20,591 nt of DNA from Rhodospirillales bacterium. GTDB taxonomy: Bacteria; Pseudomonadota; Alphaproteobacteria; Micavibrionales; UBA2020. Made by a program: the position numbers and the translations under genes. Below the pieces are notes generated by a model that did no database searches, was not told the DNA's origin, and worked only from the letters and a program-made list of their open reading frames with translations. Positions within the stretch are counted from its first letter, which is position 1. Each line of letters begins with the position of its first letter. Shown here in pieces: positions 1 to 10,225 of the stretch. The stretch covers positions 2,165 to 22,755 of the forward strand of contig JAHFPI010000006.1 in NCBI GenBank assembly GCA_023266795.1. The letters are read 5' to 3'.

Positions 1-129
1 TCGGGGATGAAGTATCGTAAATGCAGTCTGGCGTAGGGAACTAAACCCAAAGTTATCTATACGGCATCAAGACTCTGTTCAATCGGCCGATTTTAGATTA
101 TGTTTAAAATAATGAGGGGGGCTGCGGGG

Positions 130-2157
<2,028 letters not shown>

Positions 2158-2250
2158 TACAAATAACTTTTTCTTTATTTAAAAAAAATCATAGAGATAA
2201 AAACAAAAATACTGTGAGGATTCGCAAATATTTTTGAAGGAGTTAATACC

Positions 2251-4008
2251 ATGTATTTTTGGATTACTGGCATCCTTGCTTTTATTGCTCTTATTCCAAG
2301 TGCGGTGACGTATGGTTTGTTCTTCTTCATAGTACCGGGCTTTATATTGATGATCGCCCCTACGCTTTTTCTGTATTCTCTCGGAATCAAGATATTTCTA
2401 AATGCATACAGCTCTATGTCACCGGAGTGGCGATGGTTGCGGGCCGTATGTTCGCTGGCAGGTGTTCTGGTAGCAATATCTTTAATATTAAACCTACCAA
2501 CATTTTTAACCATCCATTCTTTACGGACAGAAGATAAATTTATTACTGCGCCTGTACACCTACCAGACACAATTGCCTTATTTTTTGATGTCAAAGATAA
2601 TGTTGGTCTCCGCATACCTTTGTCCTGTGCCGAATTGTGCCAGAGATTGCTGTATAATGGAGCAGTCAAGCGTGTGATGGTAGATTATTTAACGACCATA
2701 GATAAGGCTGCACTTACCAAAACAGTGCGATTTTACTATATTTCTCGGCAAGAATCTTGCCCACCCGCCCCCGTACCTGAAACAAGTGGTTTTTGGCCGG
2801 GGGATAAGAACTATAATCAATATTCTTTCAAAAATGATGCCGTTAAGATGCGTGTTGCGGCTGGGGAGTGTCTGCTGGAAGGTTCAGCATCCCTATCAGA
2901 GGCGAAAATGATTCTGGCCGAACGGGAAATAAGACTCCCCGATAGAGAAGCGTTTGATGATCAGTGGAATATATTTATTGACACTCTGCGTGCCAGGCGC
3001 ATGGTTCTTTTTAAAAAGACAGCGAACGGATTAGAAGTTATTGATCATAAAACTCAAGTTCAGGCCGATATCCTTTTTATGCCGCTGGCTATAGGGCCAG
3101 TAGAGAGTCATGGAATAGAGGTCAGATTGGGATTTATGCGGATGCCAATCAGCTTCAACCTTTACTCTGACTGGCGCTGGAATCGCGCGTATATTTCGGA
3201 CGAGTTCCGCAGGTTATTTGGTGATGCCGTTAAATTGCCTTCCGAACCTTCTGAGCAGGAAAGTGGTCTTGCAGGCCTGTTAAATACTGCCCTTAATAAA
3301 CACTCACCCGAAGCTGATTCTGGTCTTCAGTTATTTGACTCTTATTTGCAGTCGATCATACAAAACAAAGGCGGCACGGCAGACGATGTTCAATTGATAG
3401 CGCGTGCTATCGCGGAGACAAGAATTAAGAATTTCTTTAATCTTGCAAATGCGGTGCGTTCTTTAGGTATAAAGTCCATATCGTTGGCAAAACCAATGGT
3501 GGATCGCGCCATGAGTGCGGTCTTGCCGGAAGAAATGGATGTTGTGGGAGAAATGGGGTGGGGCATCAATGCCTTGCCGGAAGGGGCTGCAGTACAAATA
3601 CTGCCTGAATTAGAAAAGCTTGCCCGTATGCCTGAGTATCGCGGCATAGGATGGTATGCCGTTAGCCGTTTGCGGGATGGCGGAGAGGCTGCATTGCCTG
3701 TGTTGGGAGAAATCATAAACACTCCATCCTCAGCATATAATCAGAATCCTAAAGATGCAGAAGTGGTGATAGGCGCCTTAACCGGCTTATGCAAGATGGG
3801 AGATAAAGCTAAGGGCGCAAAGGATGATTTGATCAAATATCTTCATTCTTCACTCGGAAAACCTGTTTCGCCCAATTACACTGGTCTGGCCATTGAAACA
3901 TTAGGGCACTTTATGTCGATTGAAGAATTGCAATCTGAAGTTGGCGGGTATGACTTTGAGAAAGAAATACGTCATTCCGGCTATCGGCCCTGTAATCGTT
4001 TCATCTGA
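2251..4008 (+). CDS. Orphan membrane protein with soluble C-terminal helical region, unknown function
   Basis: I do not recognise this 585-residue protein. Residues about 4-50 are strongly hydrophobic (one long or two closely spaced membrane segments). Another membrane segment lies at about 65-90, and the remaining 490 residues look soluble. Residues about 130-350 are mixed alpha/beta. From about 370 to 560 the sequence is mostly helical, with short repeated patterns (LPELEKLARM, ALPVLGEII, AIETLGHFM) that resemble HEAT-type helical repeats; this is weak evidence. The start is well supported by AAGGAG six bases or so before the ATG. Its base composition and codon choice are visibly richer in A+T than the genes on both sides, which suggests recent acquisition. 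It is convergent with cpoB, with a 13-base gap. The last dozen residues (RHSGYRPCNRFI) look atypical, so a 3' truncation or frameshift is possible but not shown. Confidence 0.8.
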   Translation: MYFWITGILAFIALIPSAVTYGLFFFIVPGFILMIAPTLFLYSLGIKIFLNAYSSMSPEWRWLRAVCSLAGVLVAISLILNLPTFLTIHSLRTEDKFITAPVHLPDTIALFFDVKDNVGLRIPLSCAELCQRLLYNGAVKRVMVDYLTTIDKAALTKTVRFYYISRQESCPPAPVPETSGFWPGDKNYNQYSFKNDAVKMRVAAGECLLEGSASLSEAKMILAEREIRLPDREAFDDQWNIFIDTLRARRMVLFKKTANGLEVIDHKTQVQADILFMPLAIGPVESHGIEVRLGFMRMPISFNLYSDWRWNRAYISDEFRRLFGDAVKLPSEPSEQESGLAGLLNTALNKHSPEADSGLQLFDSYLQSIIQNKGGTADDVQLIARAIAETRIKNFFNLANAVRSLGIKSISLAKPMVDRAMSAVLPEEMDVVGEMGWGINALPEGAAVQILPELEKLARMPEYRGIGWYAVSRLRDGGEAALPVLGEIINTPSSAYNQNPKDAEVVIGALTGLCKMGDKAKGAKDDLIKYLHSSLGKPVSPNYTGLAIETLGHFMSIEELQSEVGGYDFEKEIRHSGYRPCNRFI

Positions 4009-4021
4009 ATCTGACGTATTC

Positions 4022-4933
4022 TCACGGACACTCGAGCTTCTTGATTTCGGCCTGCGCTTTGCGCTGCAGGGGTCCGGCTTCGCTCTGGAATTCCTTTTGC
4101 AGCTGGCGCAGCGAGACGCAGGCGTCATCCTTGTTGCCCATTTTGGAGAGCGCTAACCCCAGTTTAAAGAGGCTGTCCGCCGCCTTGGCGCTCTTGGGAT
4201 AGTCCTGATAGCCCTGGGCGAAAGTCTTGGCAGCCTGTTTGTAATCCGCGCGCACATAATAGGTTTCGCCCAGCCAGTATTGCGCATTGGCCGCGAGCGG
4301 GTGGCCGGGATACTGGCTGAGGAATTGCCTGAACTTGGCTTCAGCCTCTTCATATTTCGTGTCGCGGACATCGGCGAAAGCCTCTTCGTAGAGCGCCTCG
4401 GCGAGGCCGCTGCTCCACGTTCCCGCGCCATTCGCGCTCATGGTGCCGAGCGTGCCGCCGCCGGAAGAAACAGCGGGGTGCGCCGCCGGAGAAACATCCG
4501 GCGCATTGGCCGGCTGTGCCGCTGCGCTGCGTTCCAGCTGCTGGAATCTCTGTTCGGTATCAGACTGTATATGGTTGATCCGCTCTTTCAGCTGCTGGAG
4601 GTCGAAGGATATTTTTTCGAGCTGGCCGGTCACCTTCCGCTGCTGGTCCTCTATCGCGCTCATCCGCGTTTCAAAGCTGGCCAGCGCCGCGTTCTCCCCG
4701 CCGCCACCGCCGCCCGAGGCCGAAGCCGCCACGGAAGCCGCCGCGCGACTGTCCCCACGGTAAACCGCCTGATTCAGGGTCTGCACCTGATTTTCAAGCT
4801 GGTTGAGGCGGTTGAGCAGCTGGCCGGTTTCATTGGTCGTCTGCGCCGACGCGGACGTCACGGCGGAGAAAACAAACAAGGCTCCCGTCATAAACAGGAG
4901 CCTTGTTTTATAAGTGCGGATGAAGCGTTTCAT
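4022..4933 (-). CDS. cpoB: Tol-Pal system protein CpoB (YbgF), periplasmic coiled-coil/TPR protein
   Basis: CpoB is a periplasmic partner of the Tol-Pal complex that, in E. coli, coordinates outer-membrane constriction with peptidoglycan synthesis at division. Here it has 303 residues, somewhat longer than E. coli CpoB. Residues 1-30 form a signal peptide (KR...R near the start, hydrophobic core, SASA-Q cleavage site). Residues about 33-60 and 82-130 are coiled coil (QLLNRLNQLENQVQTLN), with a Ser/Gly-rich linker between. After a Pro/Ala/Gly-rich spacer, three TPR-like units fill about 180-300, with the family signature YPGHPLAANAQYWLGETYY. The ATG at 4933 has GGGAAAG just upstream and follows pal by 11 bases, so the two genes form an operon. 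Codons of the signal peptide also encode a perfect 12-bp hairpin (see separate entry). The 3' end converges on the orphan gene at 2251-4008. Confidence 0.93.
   Translation of the reverse strand: MKRFIRTYKTRLLFMTGALFVFSAVTSASAQTTNETGQLLNRLNQLENQVQTLNQAVYRGDSRAAASVAASASGGGGGGENAALASFETRMSAIEDQQRKVTGQLEKISFDLQQLKERINHIQSDTEQRFQQLERSAAAQPANAPDVSPAAHPAVSSGGGTLGTMSANGAGTWSSGLAEALYEEAFADVRDTKYEEAEAKFRQFLSQYPGHPLAANAQYWLGETYYVRADYKQAAKTFAQGYQDYPKSAKAADSLFKLGLALSKMGNKDDACVSLRQLQKEFQSEAGPLQRKAQAEIKKLECP
4874..4908 (-). terminator. Terminator- or attenuator-like hairpin inside the 5' end of cpoB
   Basis: Bases 4874-4885 (AAACAAGGCTCC) and 4897-4908 (GGAGCCTTGTTT) are perfect reverse complements, giving a 12-bp stem with an 11-base loop. 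Read on the minus strand, an A-rich run precedes the stem and GTTTTC follows it, as in an intrinsic terminator. The hairpin begins 36 bases after the pal stop codon and 25 bases after the cpoB start codon, inside the signal-peptide codons. The structure is seen directly. That it terminates or attenuates pal-cpoB mRNA is inference. Confidence 0.45.
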
Positions 4934-4944
4934 CTTTCCCGGTA

Positions 4945-5463
4945 TTACTGGACAACCAGAACGCCACGGCGGTTCTGCGCCCAGGAGGTTTCATCGGAAC
5001 CCGTTACAGCCGGGCGCTCTTTGCCGTAGCTGATGGTCTGGATGCGGGAAGCCTGAATGCCCAACGCGACCAGGTAATTGCGGACGGCTGTCGCCCGTTT
5101 TTCACCAAGCGCCAGGTTGTATTCGCGGGTGCCGCGTTCGTCGCAATGGCCCTCGACGCTGACATTGATGTGCGGATAGGTTTTCAGCCACTGCGCCTGC
5201 TTTTCGATGGTCGTCATGGCTTCGGGGATCAGGTCAAATTTGTCGTAGCCGAAGAAAACACGGTCGCCGACGCTCACCACCAGATCCTGCTGCGTGCCGG
5301 GCGTGGGGCCGGGAACGGCGGACTGATCGACCGGAGTCGTTGTCTGCGTCGCGGTGTTGGACGAATTGCCTTCCGTGGTGATGGAGCCGGTATCCTGCGG
5401 AGGTTTGGCACAACCTGCCACCAGAACCAGAACAGCCAGTAAACTCAGTATACGCGCGCGCAT
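4945..5463 (-). CDS. pal: Peptidoglycan-associated lipoprotein Pal (OmpA family)
   Basis: Pal anchors the outer membrane to peptidoglycan and works with TolB and the TolQRA motor during envelope constriction. The protein is 172 residues, close to the E. coli length. Residues 1-18 are a lipoprotein signal peptide ending in the lipobox LVAGC (lipidated Cys18). A Ser/Thr/Pro-rich linker runs to about residue 55. The OmpA-like peptidoglycan-binding domain fills the rest, with the diagnostic GHCDERGTREYNLALGEKRA (Asp and Arg for diaminopimelate binding) and a final NRRGVLV. The frame is open for 36 more codons upstream, but the ATG at 5463 is chosen because AGGAG lies just upstream and it starts directly at the signal peptide. 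cpoB follows by 11 bases. tolB, which usually precedes pal, is absent; the upstream neighbour is divergent uvrD. Confidence 0.95.
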   Translation of the reverse strand: MRARILSLLAVLVLVAGCAKPPQDTGSITTEGNSSNTATQTTTPVDQSAVPGPTPGTQQDLVVSVGDRVFFGYDKFDLIPEAMTTIEKQAQWLKTYPHINVSVEGHCDERGTREYNLALGEKRATAVRNYLVALGIQASRIQTISYGKERPAVTGSDETSWAQNRRGVLVVQ

Positions 5464-5510
5464 GTTAAAAACTCCTCTAGTGTTGGGTAAATCCTTTAAT
5501 CTTAAATACA

Positions 5511-5539
5511 TATCTATACCCGCCGCACGGCAAGTACAA
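5511..5539 (-). promoter_or_regulatory. Candidate promoter for pal-cpoB
   Basis: On the minus strand a TTGTAC box (5534-5539) is followed by TATAGA (5513-5518) at a 15-base spacing, or by TAGATA (5511-5516) at 17 bases. These lie about 50 bases upstream of the pal start, in the intergenic region divergent with uvrD. This is a pattern match only and the spacing is not ideal. Confidence 0.25.
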
Positions 5540-5629
5540 GACCGTTTTGATATAAGACCATATTTTTGCAAAAGCCCTGAGGATTTTCTGCTATATAAGG
5601 GGTCGTTTTACCTTAAGTCGCAGGAAGCC

Positions 5630-7855
5630 ATGAGTATTACCGCCCCCGCCGCTCCGTCCGGTTTTTCATATCTTGAAATACTCAACCCCGCGCAGCGCGC
5701 CGCCGTCGAAGCGCTGGAGGGGCCGGTGCTGGTTCTGGCCGGCGCCGGTACCGGAAAAACCAAGGTCCTGACGACCCGCCTCGGGCACCTGCTTTCGACC
5801 GGCCGCGCCCATCCCGGGGAACTCCTTGCCGTCACCTTCACCAACAAAGCCGCGCAGGAAATGAAACGCCGCGTCTCCGCCATGCTCGGCGGACGGCCGG
5901 TGGAGGGATGGTGGTTAGGGACCTTTCATTCGCTGGCGGCGCGGATGCTGCGGCGGCACGCGGAGATTGTCGGGCTGAAATCCAACTTCACCATCCTCGA
6001 CGAAGACGACCAGCTGCGGCTTCTCAAACAGCTGATGGAGACATTGAATATCGATGCCAAAAAATGGCCGCCGCGTATGCTGATGAGCTTCATCCAGAAA
6101 TGGAAAGACAAGGGCCTGCTGCCGGATCAGGTCACCGCCGCCGAAACGGGCAACATTGCGGACGGCATCCTGCCCAAGCTGTACCGCGATTATCAGGATC
6201 GCCTGCGCACCCTCAACTGCTGCGATTTCGGCGACCTGCTGCTGCACATGCTGACCATCTTCCGCGACCCGCAATACGTGCAGATACTGGCCGAGTACCA
6301 GAACCGCTTCAAATATATATTGGTGGACGAATATCAGGACACCAATACCGGCCAGTACCTCTGGCTGCGGCTTCTCGCCCAGAAGCATAAAAACATCTGC
6401 TGCGTCGGCGACGACGACCAGTCGATCTACGGCTGGCGCGGCGCGGAGATCGGCAACATCCTGAAGTTCGAGCACGACTTTCCGGGTGCGCAGATCATCC
6501 GCCTCGAGCAGAACTACCGCTCCACCCAGCATATCCTCAGCGCCGCCAACGGCGTGATCGCCCACAACAAGGGGCGCCTCGGCAAGAACCTGTGGAGCGC
6601 CGATGCCGCCGGCGAGAAAGTGCTGCTGCGCGGCGTCTGGGACGGGATGCAGGAAGCGCAGCAGGTGGCGGAGCATATCGAGGATCTGCAGCGGCATAAA
6701 GTCCCCTTAAGCCAGATCGCCGTGCTCGTCCGCGCCGCGCACCAGACCCGCGCCTTCGAGGAAAGATTCATCAAGCAGGCCATCCCCCACAAAGTGCTGG
6801 CGGGGATGCGCTTTTACGAACGGCAGGAAATCCGCGACGCCATCGCCTATCTGCGCGTGATCGTCCAGCCGGATGACAGCCTCGCCTTCGAGCGCATCAT
6901 CAACGTGCCGAAACGCGGCATCGGCCCGACGACCGTCCAGAAAATCCACGCCGCCGCCCGCAGTAAAAAAACTTCACTGCACAGCGCCCTCGCCGATCTG
7001 CTGAACACTGACGAATTCTCCGGCAAGACCAGAGAAACCCTCCGCGCCTTCATGCAGAGCCTTGAACACTGGCGCAGCCTGCAAAAAGATATGTCGCAGA
7101 TCGAGCTGACGCAGATCGTGCTGGATGAATCGGGCTACACCGCCATGTGGCAGGCCGACAAAACGCCCGAGGCGGCGGGACGGCTGGAAAACCTGCGCGA
7201 ATTTATCAGCGCGCTTAACGAATTCGAAAGCCTCGCTATGTTCCTCGAGCATGTGTCGCTGGTCATGGACGTTGACGGCGAAGCCGGCGATGCAGCATCC
7301 CGCGAGCAGGTTTCCATCATGACGTACCACGCCGCCAAGGGGCTTGAGTTCGACGCCGTCATCCTCCCCGGCTGGGAGGAAGGCCTGTTCCCCAGCCAGC
7401 GCGCCATGGACGAAACCGGCCTCGCCGGACTGGAGGAGGAGCGCCGCCTCGCCTACGTCGGCCTGACCCGCGCCCGCAAACGCGCCGCGATTTTTTTCGC
7501 CGCCAACCGCCTGATCTACGGCAGCTGGGCAAGCTGCCTGCCCTCGCGCTTTATCGACGAACTGCCCAAAGACCATGTCGAAGTCGCGGTGGAAACCGGC
7601 GTCTACAAGACCCCGCAGCAGCCGTCATATAATATGGGCTACCGTGGACGCACCGCACCGCTGGCCGAAGCCCCCGTCACGCCCTCGATTGAATCGGAGG
7701 CCGGATTTGCCCCCAAGGACCGCGTTTTCCACCAGAAATTCGGCAACGGCACCGTCGTCACCACCGACGGCAACAAGCTGGACATCAAGTTCGATCAGGC
7801 CGGCCGCAAGAAAGTGATCGACAGCTTTGTCACCCGGTTGGAAGACCTTCCCTGA
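5630..7855 (+). CDS. uvrD: UvrD/PcrA-family superfamily 1A DNA helicase
   Basis: This is an ATP-dependent 3'-5' DNA helicase used in excision repair, mismatch repair and removal of replication blocks. Numbered from the ATG at 5630 it has 741 residues, a normal family length. Visible motifs are the Q motif (LNPAQRAAVEA, Gln22), Walker A AGAGTGKT (37-44), Ia (TFTNKAAQEMK), Walker B/motif II VDEYQDTN (Asp233-Glu234), motif III DDDQSIYGWRGA, motif IV with QNYRS, motif V (MTYHAAKGLEFD) and motif VI (RRLAYVGLTRARK). The C-terminus carries the Tudor-like domain typical of PcrA/UvrD (HQKFGNGTVV...). The frame stays open upstream to 5354 across pal. I place the start at 5630 because AGGAA precedes it and the family N-terminus begins there. 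It is divergent from pal. PcrA and UvrD cannot be told apart here. Confidence 0.95.
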   Translation: MSITAPAAPSGFSYLEILNPAQRAAVEALEGPVLVLAGAGTGKTKVLTTRLGHLLSTGRAHPGELLAVTFTNKAAQEMKRRVSAMLGGRPVEGWWLGTFHSLAARMLRRHAEIVGLKSNFTILDEDDQLRLLKQLMETLNIDAKKWPPRMLMSFIQKWKDKGLLPDQVTAAETGNIADGILPKLYRDYQDRLRTLNCCDFGDLLLHMLTIFRDPQYVQILAEYQNRFKYILVDEYQDTNTGQYLWLRLLAQKHKNICCVGDDDQSIYGWRGAEIGNILKFEHDFPGAQIIRLEQNYRSTQHILSAANGVIAHNKGRLGKNLWSADAAGEKVLLRGVWDGMQEAQQVAEHIEDLQRHKVPLSQIAVLVRAAHQTRAFEERFIKQAIPHKVLAGMRFYERQEIRDAIAYLRVIVQPDDSLAFERIINVPKRGIGPTTVQKIHAAARSKKTSLHSALADLLNTDEFSGKTRETLRAFMQSLEHWRSLQKDMSQIELTQIVLDESGYTAMWQADKTPEAAGRLENLREFISALNEFESLAMFLEHVSLVMDVDGEAGDAASREQVSIMTYHAAKGLEFDAVILPGWEEGLFPSQRAMDETGLAGLEEERRLAYVGLTRARKRAAIFFAANRLIYGSWASCLPSRFIDELPKDHVEVAVETGVYKTPQQPSYNMGYRGRTAPLAEAPVTPSIESEAGFAPKDRVFHQKFGNGTVVTTDGNKLDIKFDQAGRKKVIDSFVTRLEDLP

Positions 7856-7943
7856 AAAACACTTGTTTCCCAAGCACTTAAAAACAGATGCACAAATACA
7901 AAAAAATGTGTATTTTAAGGACGTTCCCGAACACAGAGGTATC

Positions 7944-9263
7944 ATGAAAAAGCGGCTGCTGTCATTTATCGTTGGAATTACCCTGCTGGCGGCCGGTACG
8001 CCGGCTTTTGCCGCCGCGCAGGAAGGCATCGCCGCCATCGTCAATGATTCCGTCGTGACAATAACGGACATCAAGGACCGCACGGACCTGTATGTTTCCG
8101 GCGCGCGCGAAAACACCACTCCCGCGCAGCGCAAAAAAATAGAGCAGCAGGTCCTCGGCAAGCTGATCGACGAAAGCCTGGAGATGCAGGAAGCAAAGAA
8201 ATTCGGCATTACCGTCGCGGATAACGACGTAAACGCCGGATTTGCCGACATCGCGAAACAAAACGGCCTTTCTCCCGAAGACTTCAAAAAACACCTGACC
8301 ACCGCCGGCGTCAATATCGACTCCCTTTACGCCCAGATCAGGGCGGATATCTCTTGGGCGCAGGTCGTCAGGCGCAGGCTGCGCCCGCAGGTGAATGTCA
8401 GCGAAAGCGAGATTGACCTGACGATGAACCAGATCGCCCACGGCGTCGGCAAGGCGCAGTATCACGTCGCGGAAATATTCCTGAACGTCCCCGATCCGGC
8501 GCAGGAAGCCGCCGCGCACGCCGAAGCGGACAAGCTGGTCGCGCAGCTCACGGCCGGCGCCTCTTTTTCCACCGTGGCGCAGGAATTTTCTCAGTCCCCC
8601 GGCGCCGCCAACGGCGGCGATCTCGGCTGGGTGCAGGCGGGACAGCTGGATCCGGCACTCGACAAGGCGCTCGCCAAGATGCACCCCGGCGAGATCAGCC
8701 CGCCGCTGCGCTCCGCGCGCGGCTATCACATCCTGTTTCTCCGCGACCTGCACCAGTCCACCAGCCCAACCACGGCGGCCGTGCCCGCTGCTGCCGGGCC
8801 GATTGTCACCCTGAAACAGATCGTCATTCCCGTCACGGCCAAAGACTCCCCTGCTATCGTCACGGCCAAGCTGGCGCGCGGCCAGTCCCTGAAAGGCGAG
8901 ATAAAGTCCTGTGCGGAGATGGACAAAAAAATGAAGGACTTCCCGGCCAAGGGCACCGGCGATCTTGGCAAGGGGCCGCAAAGCTCCCTGCCGGAAGCGC
9001 TGCGCCCCCTCATCGAAAAACTGGCGGTGAACGAGCTGTCTGAACCGGTTCACAGCCCCACCGGCTGGGCGATGCTGATGGTCTGTGCGCGGGAAGAAGC
9101 GCCAAAAGACGGCGCGGCCCTGCCTAAGTTCGGCGGCGAGAAGAACGACGAACCCTCCCGCGAGGACGTCGCCAACAAGATCGGCGCGCAACGCCTCGAC
9201 AAAATGGCGGACCGCTACCTGCGCGACCTCCGCGCCACGGCTTTCATTGACAAACGAATTTAA
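7944..9263 (+). CDS. surA: SurA-type periplasmic chaperone and peptidyl-prolyl isomerase
   Basis: SurA escorts outer-membrane proteins through the periplasm to the BAM complex. The 439-residue product starts with a signal peptide (KKR, hydrophobic core, cleavage near TPAFA at 19-23). The SurA N-terminal chaperone domain follows at about 27-145 (IAAIVNDSVVTITDIKDR is the family's opening). A parvulin domain lies at about 163-268 (AEIFLNV, FSTVAQEFSQSPGAANGGDLGWV, LRSARGYHILFLRD). A second, degenerate parvulin-like segment spans about 288-392 (GDLGKG, SPTGWAMLMV). The ATG at 7944 is preferred over upstream in-frame starts because it begins the signal peptide. Its ribosome site (AGAGG) is weak. 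It follows uvrD by 88 bases and overlaps rsmA. The lptD and pdxA genes that often flank surA in alphaproteobacteria are not here. Confidence 0.93.
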   Translation: MKKRLLSFIVGITLLAAGTPAFAAAQEGIAAIVNDSVVTITDIKDRTDLYVSGARENTTPAQRKKIEQQVLGKLIDESLEMQEAKKFGITVADNDVNAGFADIAKQNGLSPEDFKKHLTTAGVNIDSLYAQIRADISWAQVVRRRLRPQVNVSESEIDLTMNQIAHGVGKAQYHVAEIFLNVPDPAQEAAAHAEADKLVAQLTAGASFSTVAQEFSQSPGAANGGDLGWVQAGQLDPALDKALAKMHPGEISPPLRSARGYHILFLRDLHQSTSPTTAAVPAAAGPIVTLKQIVIPVTAKDSPAIVTAKLARGQSLKGEIKSCAEMDKKMKDFPAKGTGDLGKGPQSSLPEALRPLIEKLAVNELSEPVHSPTGWAMLMVCAREEAPKDGAALPKFGGEKNDEPSREDVANKIGAQRLDKMADRYLRDLRATAFIDKRI

Positions 9264-10107
9264 GACCGGCGCGGCTGACGGTTTGCCCCCGCTGCGCGAT
9301 GTCATCGACCGCTACGGCCTCATGGCGAAAAAATCGCTGGGGCAGAACTTCCTGCTCGATCTCAACCTCACCGCCAAGATCGCCCGCGCCGCCGGCGACC
9401 TCGCCGGAAAAAACGTCATCGAAATCGGCCCCGGGCCCGGCGGCCTGACCCGCGCCCTGCTGGAAACCGCCGCCGCCCGTGTTTATGCCGTGGAGCGGGA
9501 CGACCGCTGCATTATGGCGCTACAGGAGCTTATTGCCGCTTATGACGGAAGGCTGGTGATTGAGGCGGCGGATGCCATGAAGGTTGACATGACGGCGCTC
9601 TGCCCTCCGCCGCGCGCGATCGTGGCCAACCTGCCCTATAACATCGCGACGCCGCTGCTGATCGGCTGGCTGGAGCAGATCGCGGACTTCGACGGCCTTA
9701 CCCTGATGTTCCAGCGCGAAGTCGCCGAGCGCATGACCGGAAAGCCGCGCACCAAAGATTACGGGCGGCTGTCCATTATCACCCAGTGGCTGGCCCGCGT
9801 CGAAAAAAAATTCGACATCCCGCCCTCCGCTTTCACCCCGCAGCCGAAAGTAACTTCGACCGTCGTGCACCTGACGCCGCGCCGCGACAGAAAAGACACC
9901 GTTGATTTCGCCGTGATGGAAAAAGTCACCGCCGCCGCTTTCGGCCAGCGGCGTAAGATGCTGCGGCAGAGTTTGAAGACCCTCAATGTCGATGTCGAAA
10001 AGCTTCTCACCGCCGCCGCCCTGCCCCCCACCGCCCGCGCCGAGGAAATAGATGTTGCCGGATTCGTGCGGCTGGCGGGAATATACCAGCGGGATTTTTT
10101 AGCTTAA
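9247..10107 (+). CDS. rsmA: 16S rRNA (adenine1518-N6/adenine1519-N6)-dimethyltransferase RsmA (KsgA)
   Basis: RsmA dimethylates two adjacent adenines in helix 45 of 16S rRNA late in small-subunit assembly, using S-adenosylmethionine. The 286-residue protein has the family opening KKSLGQNFLLD, SAM-binding motif I EIGPGPGGL (59-67), the acidic loop VERDDR, and the catalytic motif IV NLPY (128-131). The C-terminal helical domain includes FGQRRKMLRQSLK. The start is the TTG at 9247, overlapping surA by 17 bases, because the conserved alphaproteobacterial N-terminus (LPPLRDVIDRYGL) lies before the first in-frame ATG at 9322 and would be lost with it. No clear ribosome site precedes the TTG, so translational coupling to surA is likely. 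The frame extends further upstream inside surA but those residues look like out-of-frame translation. Confidence 0.93.
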   Translation: MTNEFKTGAADGLPPLRDVIDRYGLMAKKSLGQNFLLDLNLTAKIARAAGDLAGKNVIEIGPGPGGLTRALLETAAARVYAVERDDRCIMALQELIAAYDGRLVIEAADAMKVDMTALCPPPRAIVANLPYNIATPLLIGWLEQIADFDGLTLMFQREVAERMTGKPRTKDYGRLSIITQWLARVEKKFDIPPSAFTPQPKVTSTVVHLTPRRDRKDTVDFAVMEKVTAAAFGQRRKMLRQSLKTLNVDVEKLLTAAALPPTARAEEIDVAGFVRLAGIYQRDFLA

Positions 10108-10157
10108 GTTTAGGCCGCATAAAAACAAGCAAAATCAATGTGATATGAGTGCTGCCC

Positions 10158-10186
10158 TTGATATTATGTTAAAAATATGTTAGCAT
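10158..10186 (+). promoter_or_regulatory. Candidate sigma70-type promoter of the family A gene pair
   Basis: TTGATA (10158-10163) and TAGCAT (10181-10186) are separated by exactly 17 bases, 40 bases upstream of the first family A start codon. The spacer contains most of the 12-base sequence ATATTATGTTAA (10161-10172) that also occurs upstream of family B at 14314-14325. The match is by eye only. Confidence 0.4.
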
Positions 10187-10225
10187 GATTATCAATTGTC
10201 TATGGGGGCATAAAAGGGGACGCTC

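Noticed and set aside
3920..4156. Plus-strand frame continuing past the orphan gene's stop, which might show a frameshifted C-terminus
   Set aside because: The first part (KKYVIPAIGPVIVSS) looks protein-like, but the frame soon runs antisense into cpoB. Without homologs a frameshift cannot be shown.
5592..5599. TATATAAG as the -10 box of a uvrD promoter
   Set aside because: No -35 box is found at 16-18 bases; the nearest, TTGCAA at 5566, is 20 bases away.
5354..5629. 92-codon N-terminal extension of uvrD
   Set aside because: It runs antisense through pal and its upstream region and has no relation to the helicase N-terminus. The ATG at 5630 with AGGAA fits the family.
7897..7919. A+T stem-loop (AAATACA...TGTATTT) between uvrD and surA, as a terminator
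   Set aside because: The stem is 7 A/T-rich pairs with no G+C content to speak of and no proper T run, so it would not terminate transcription.
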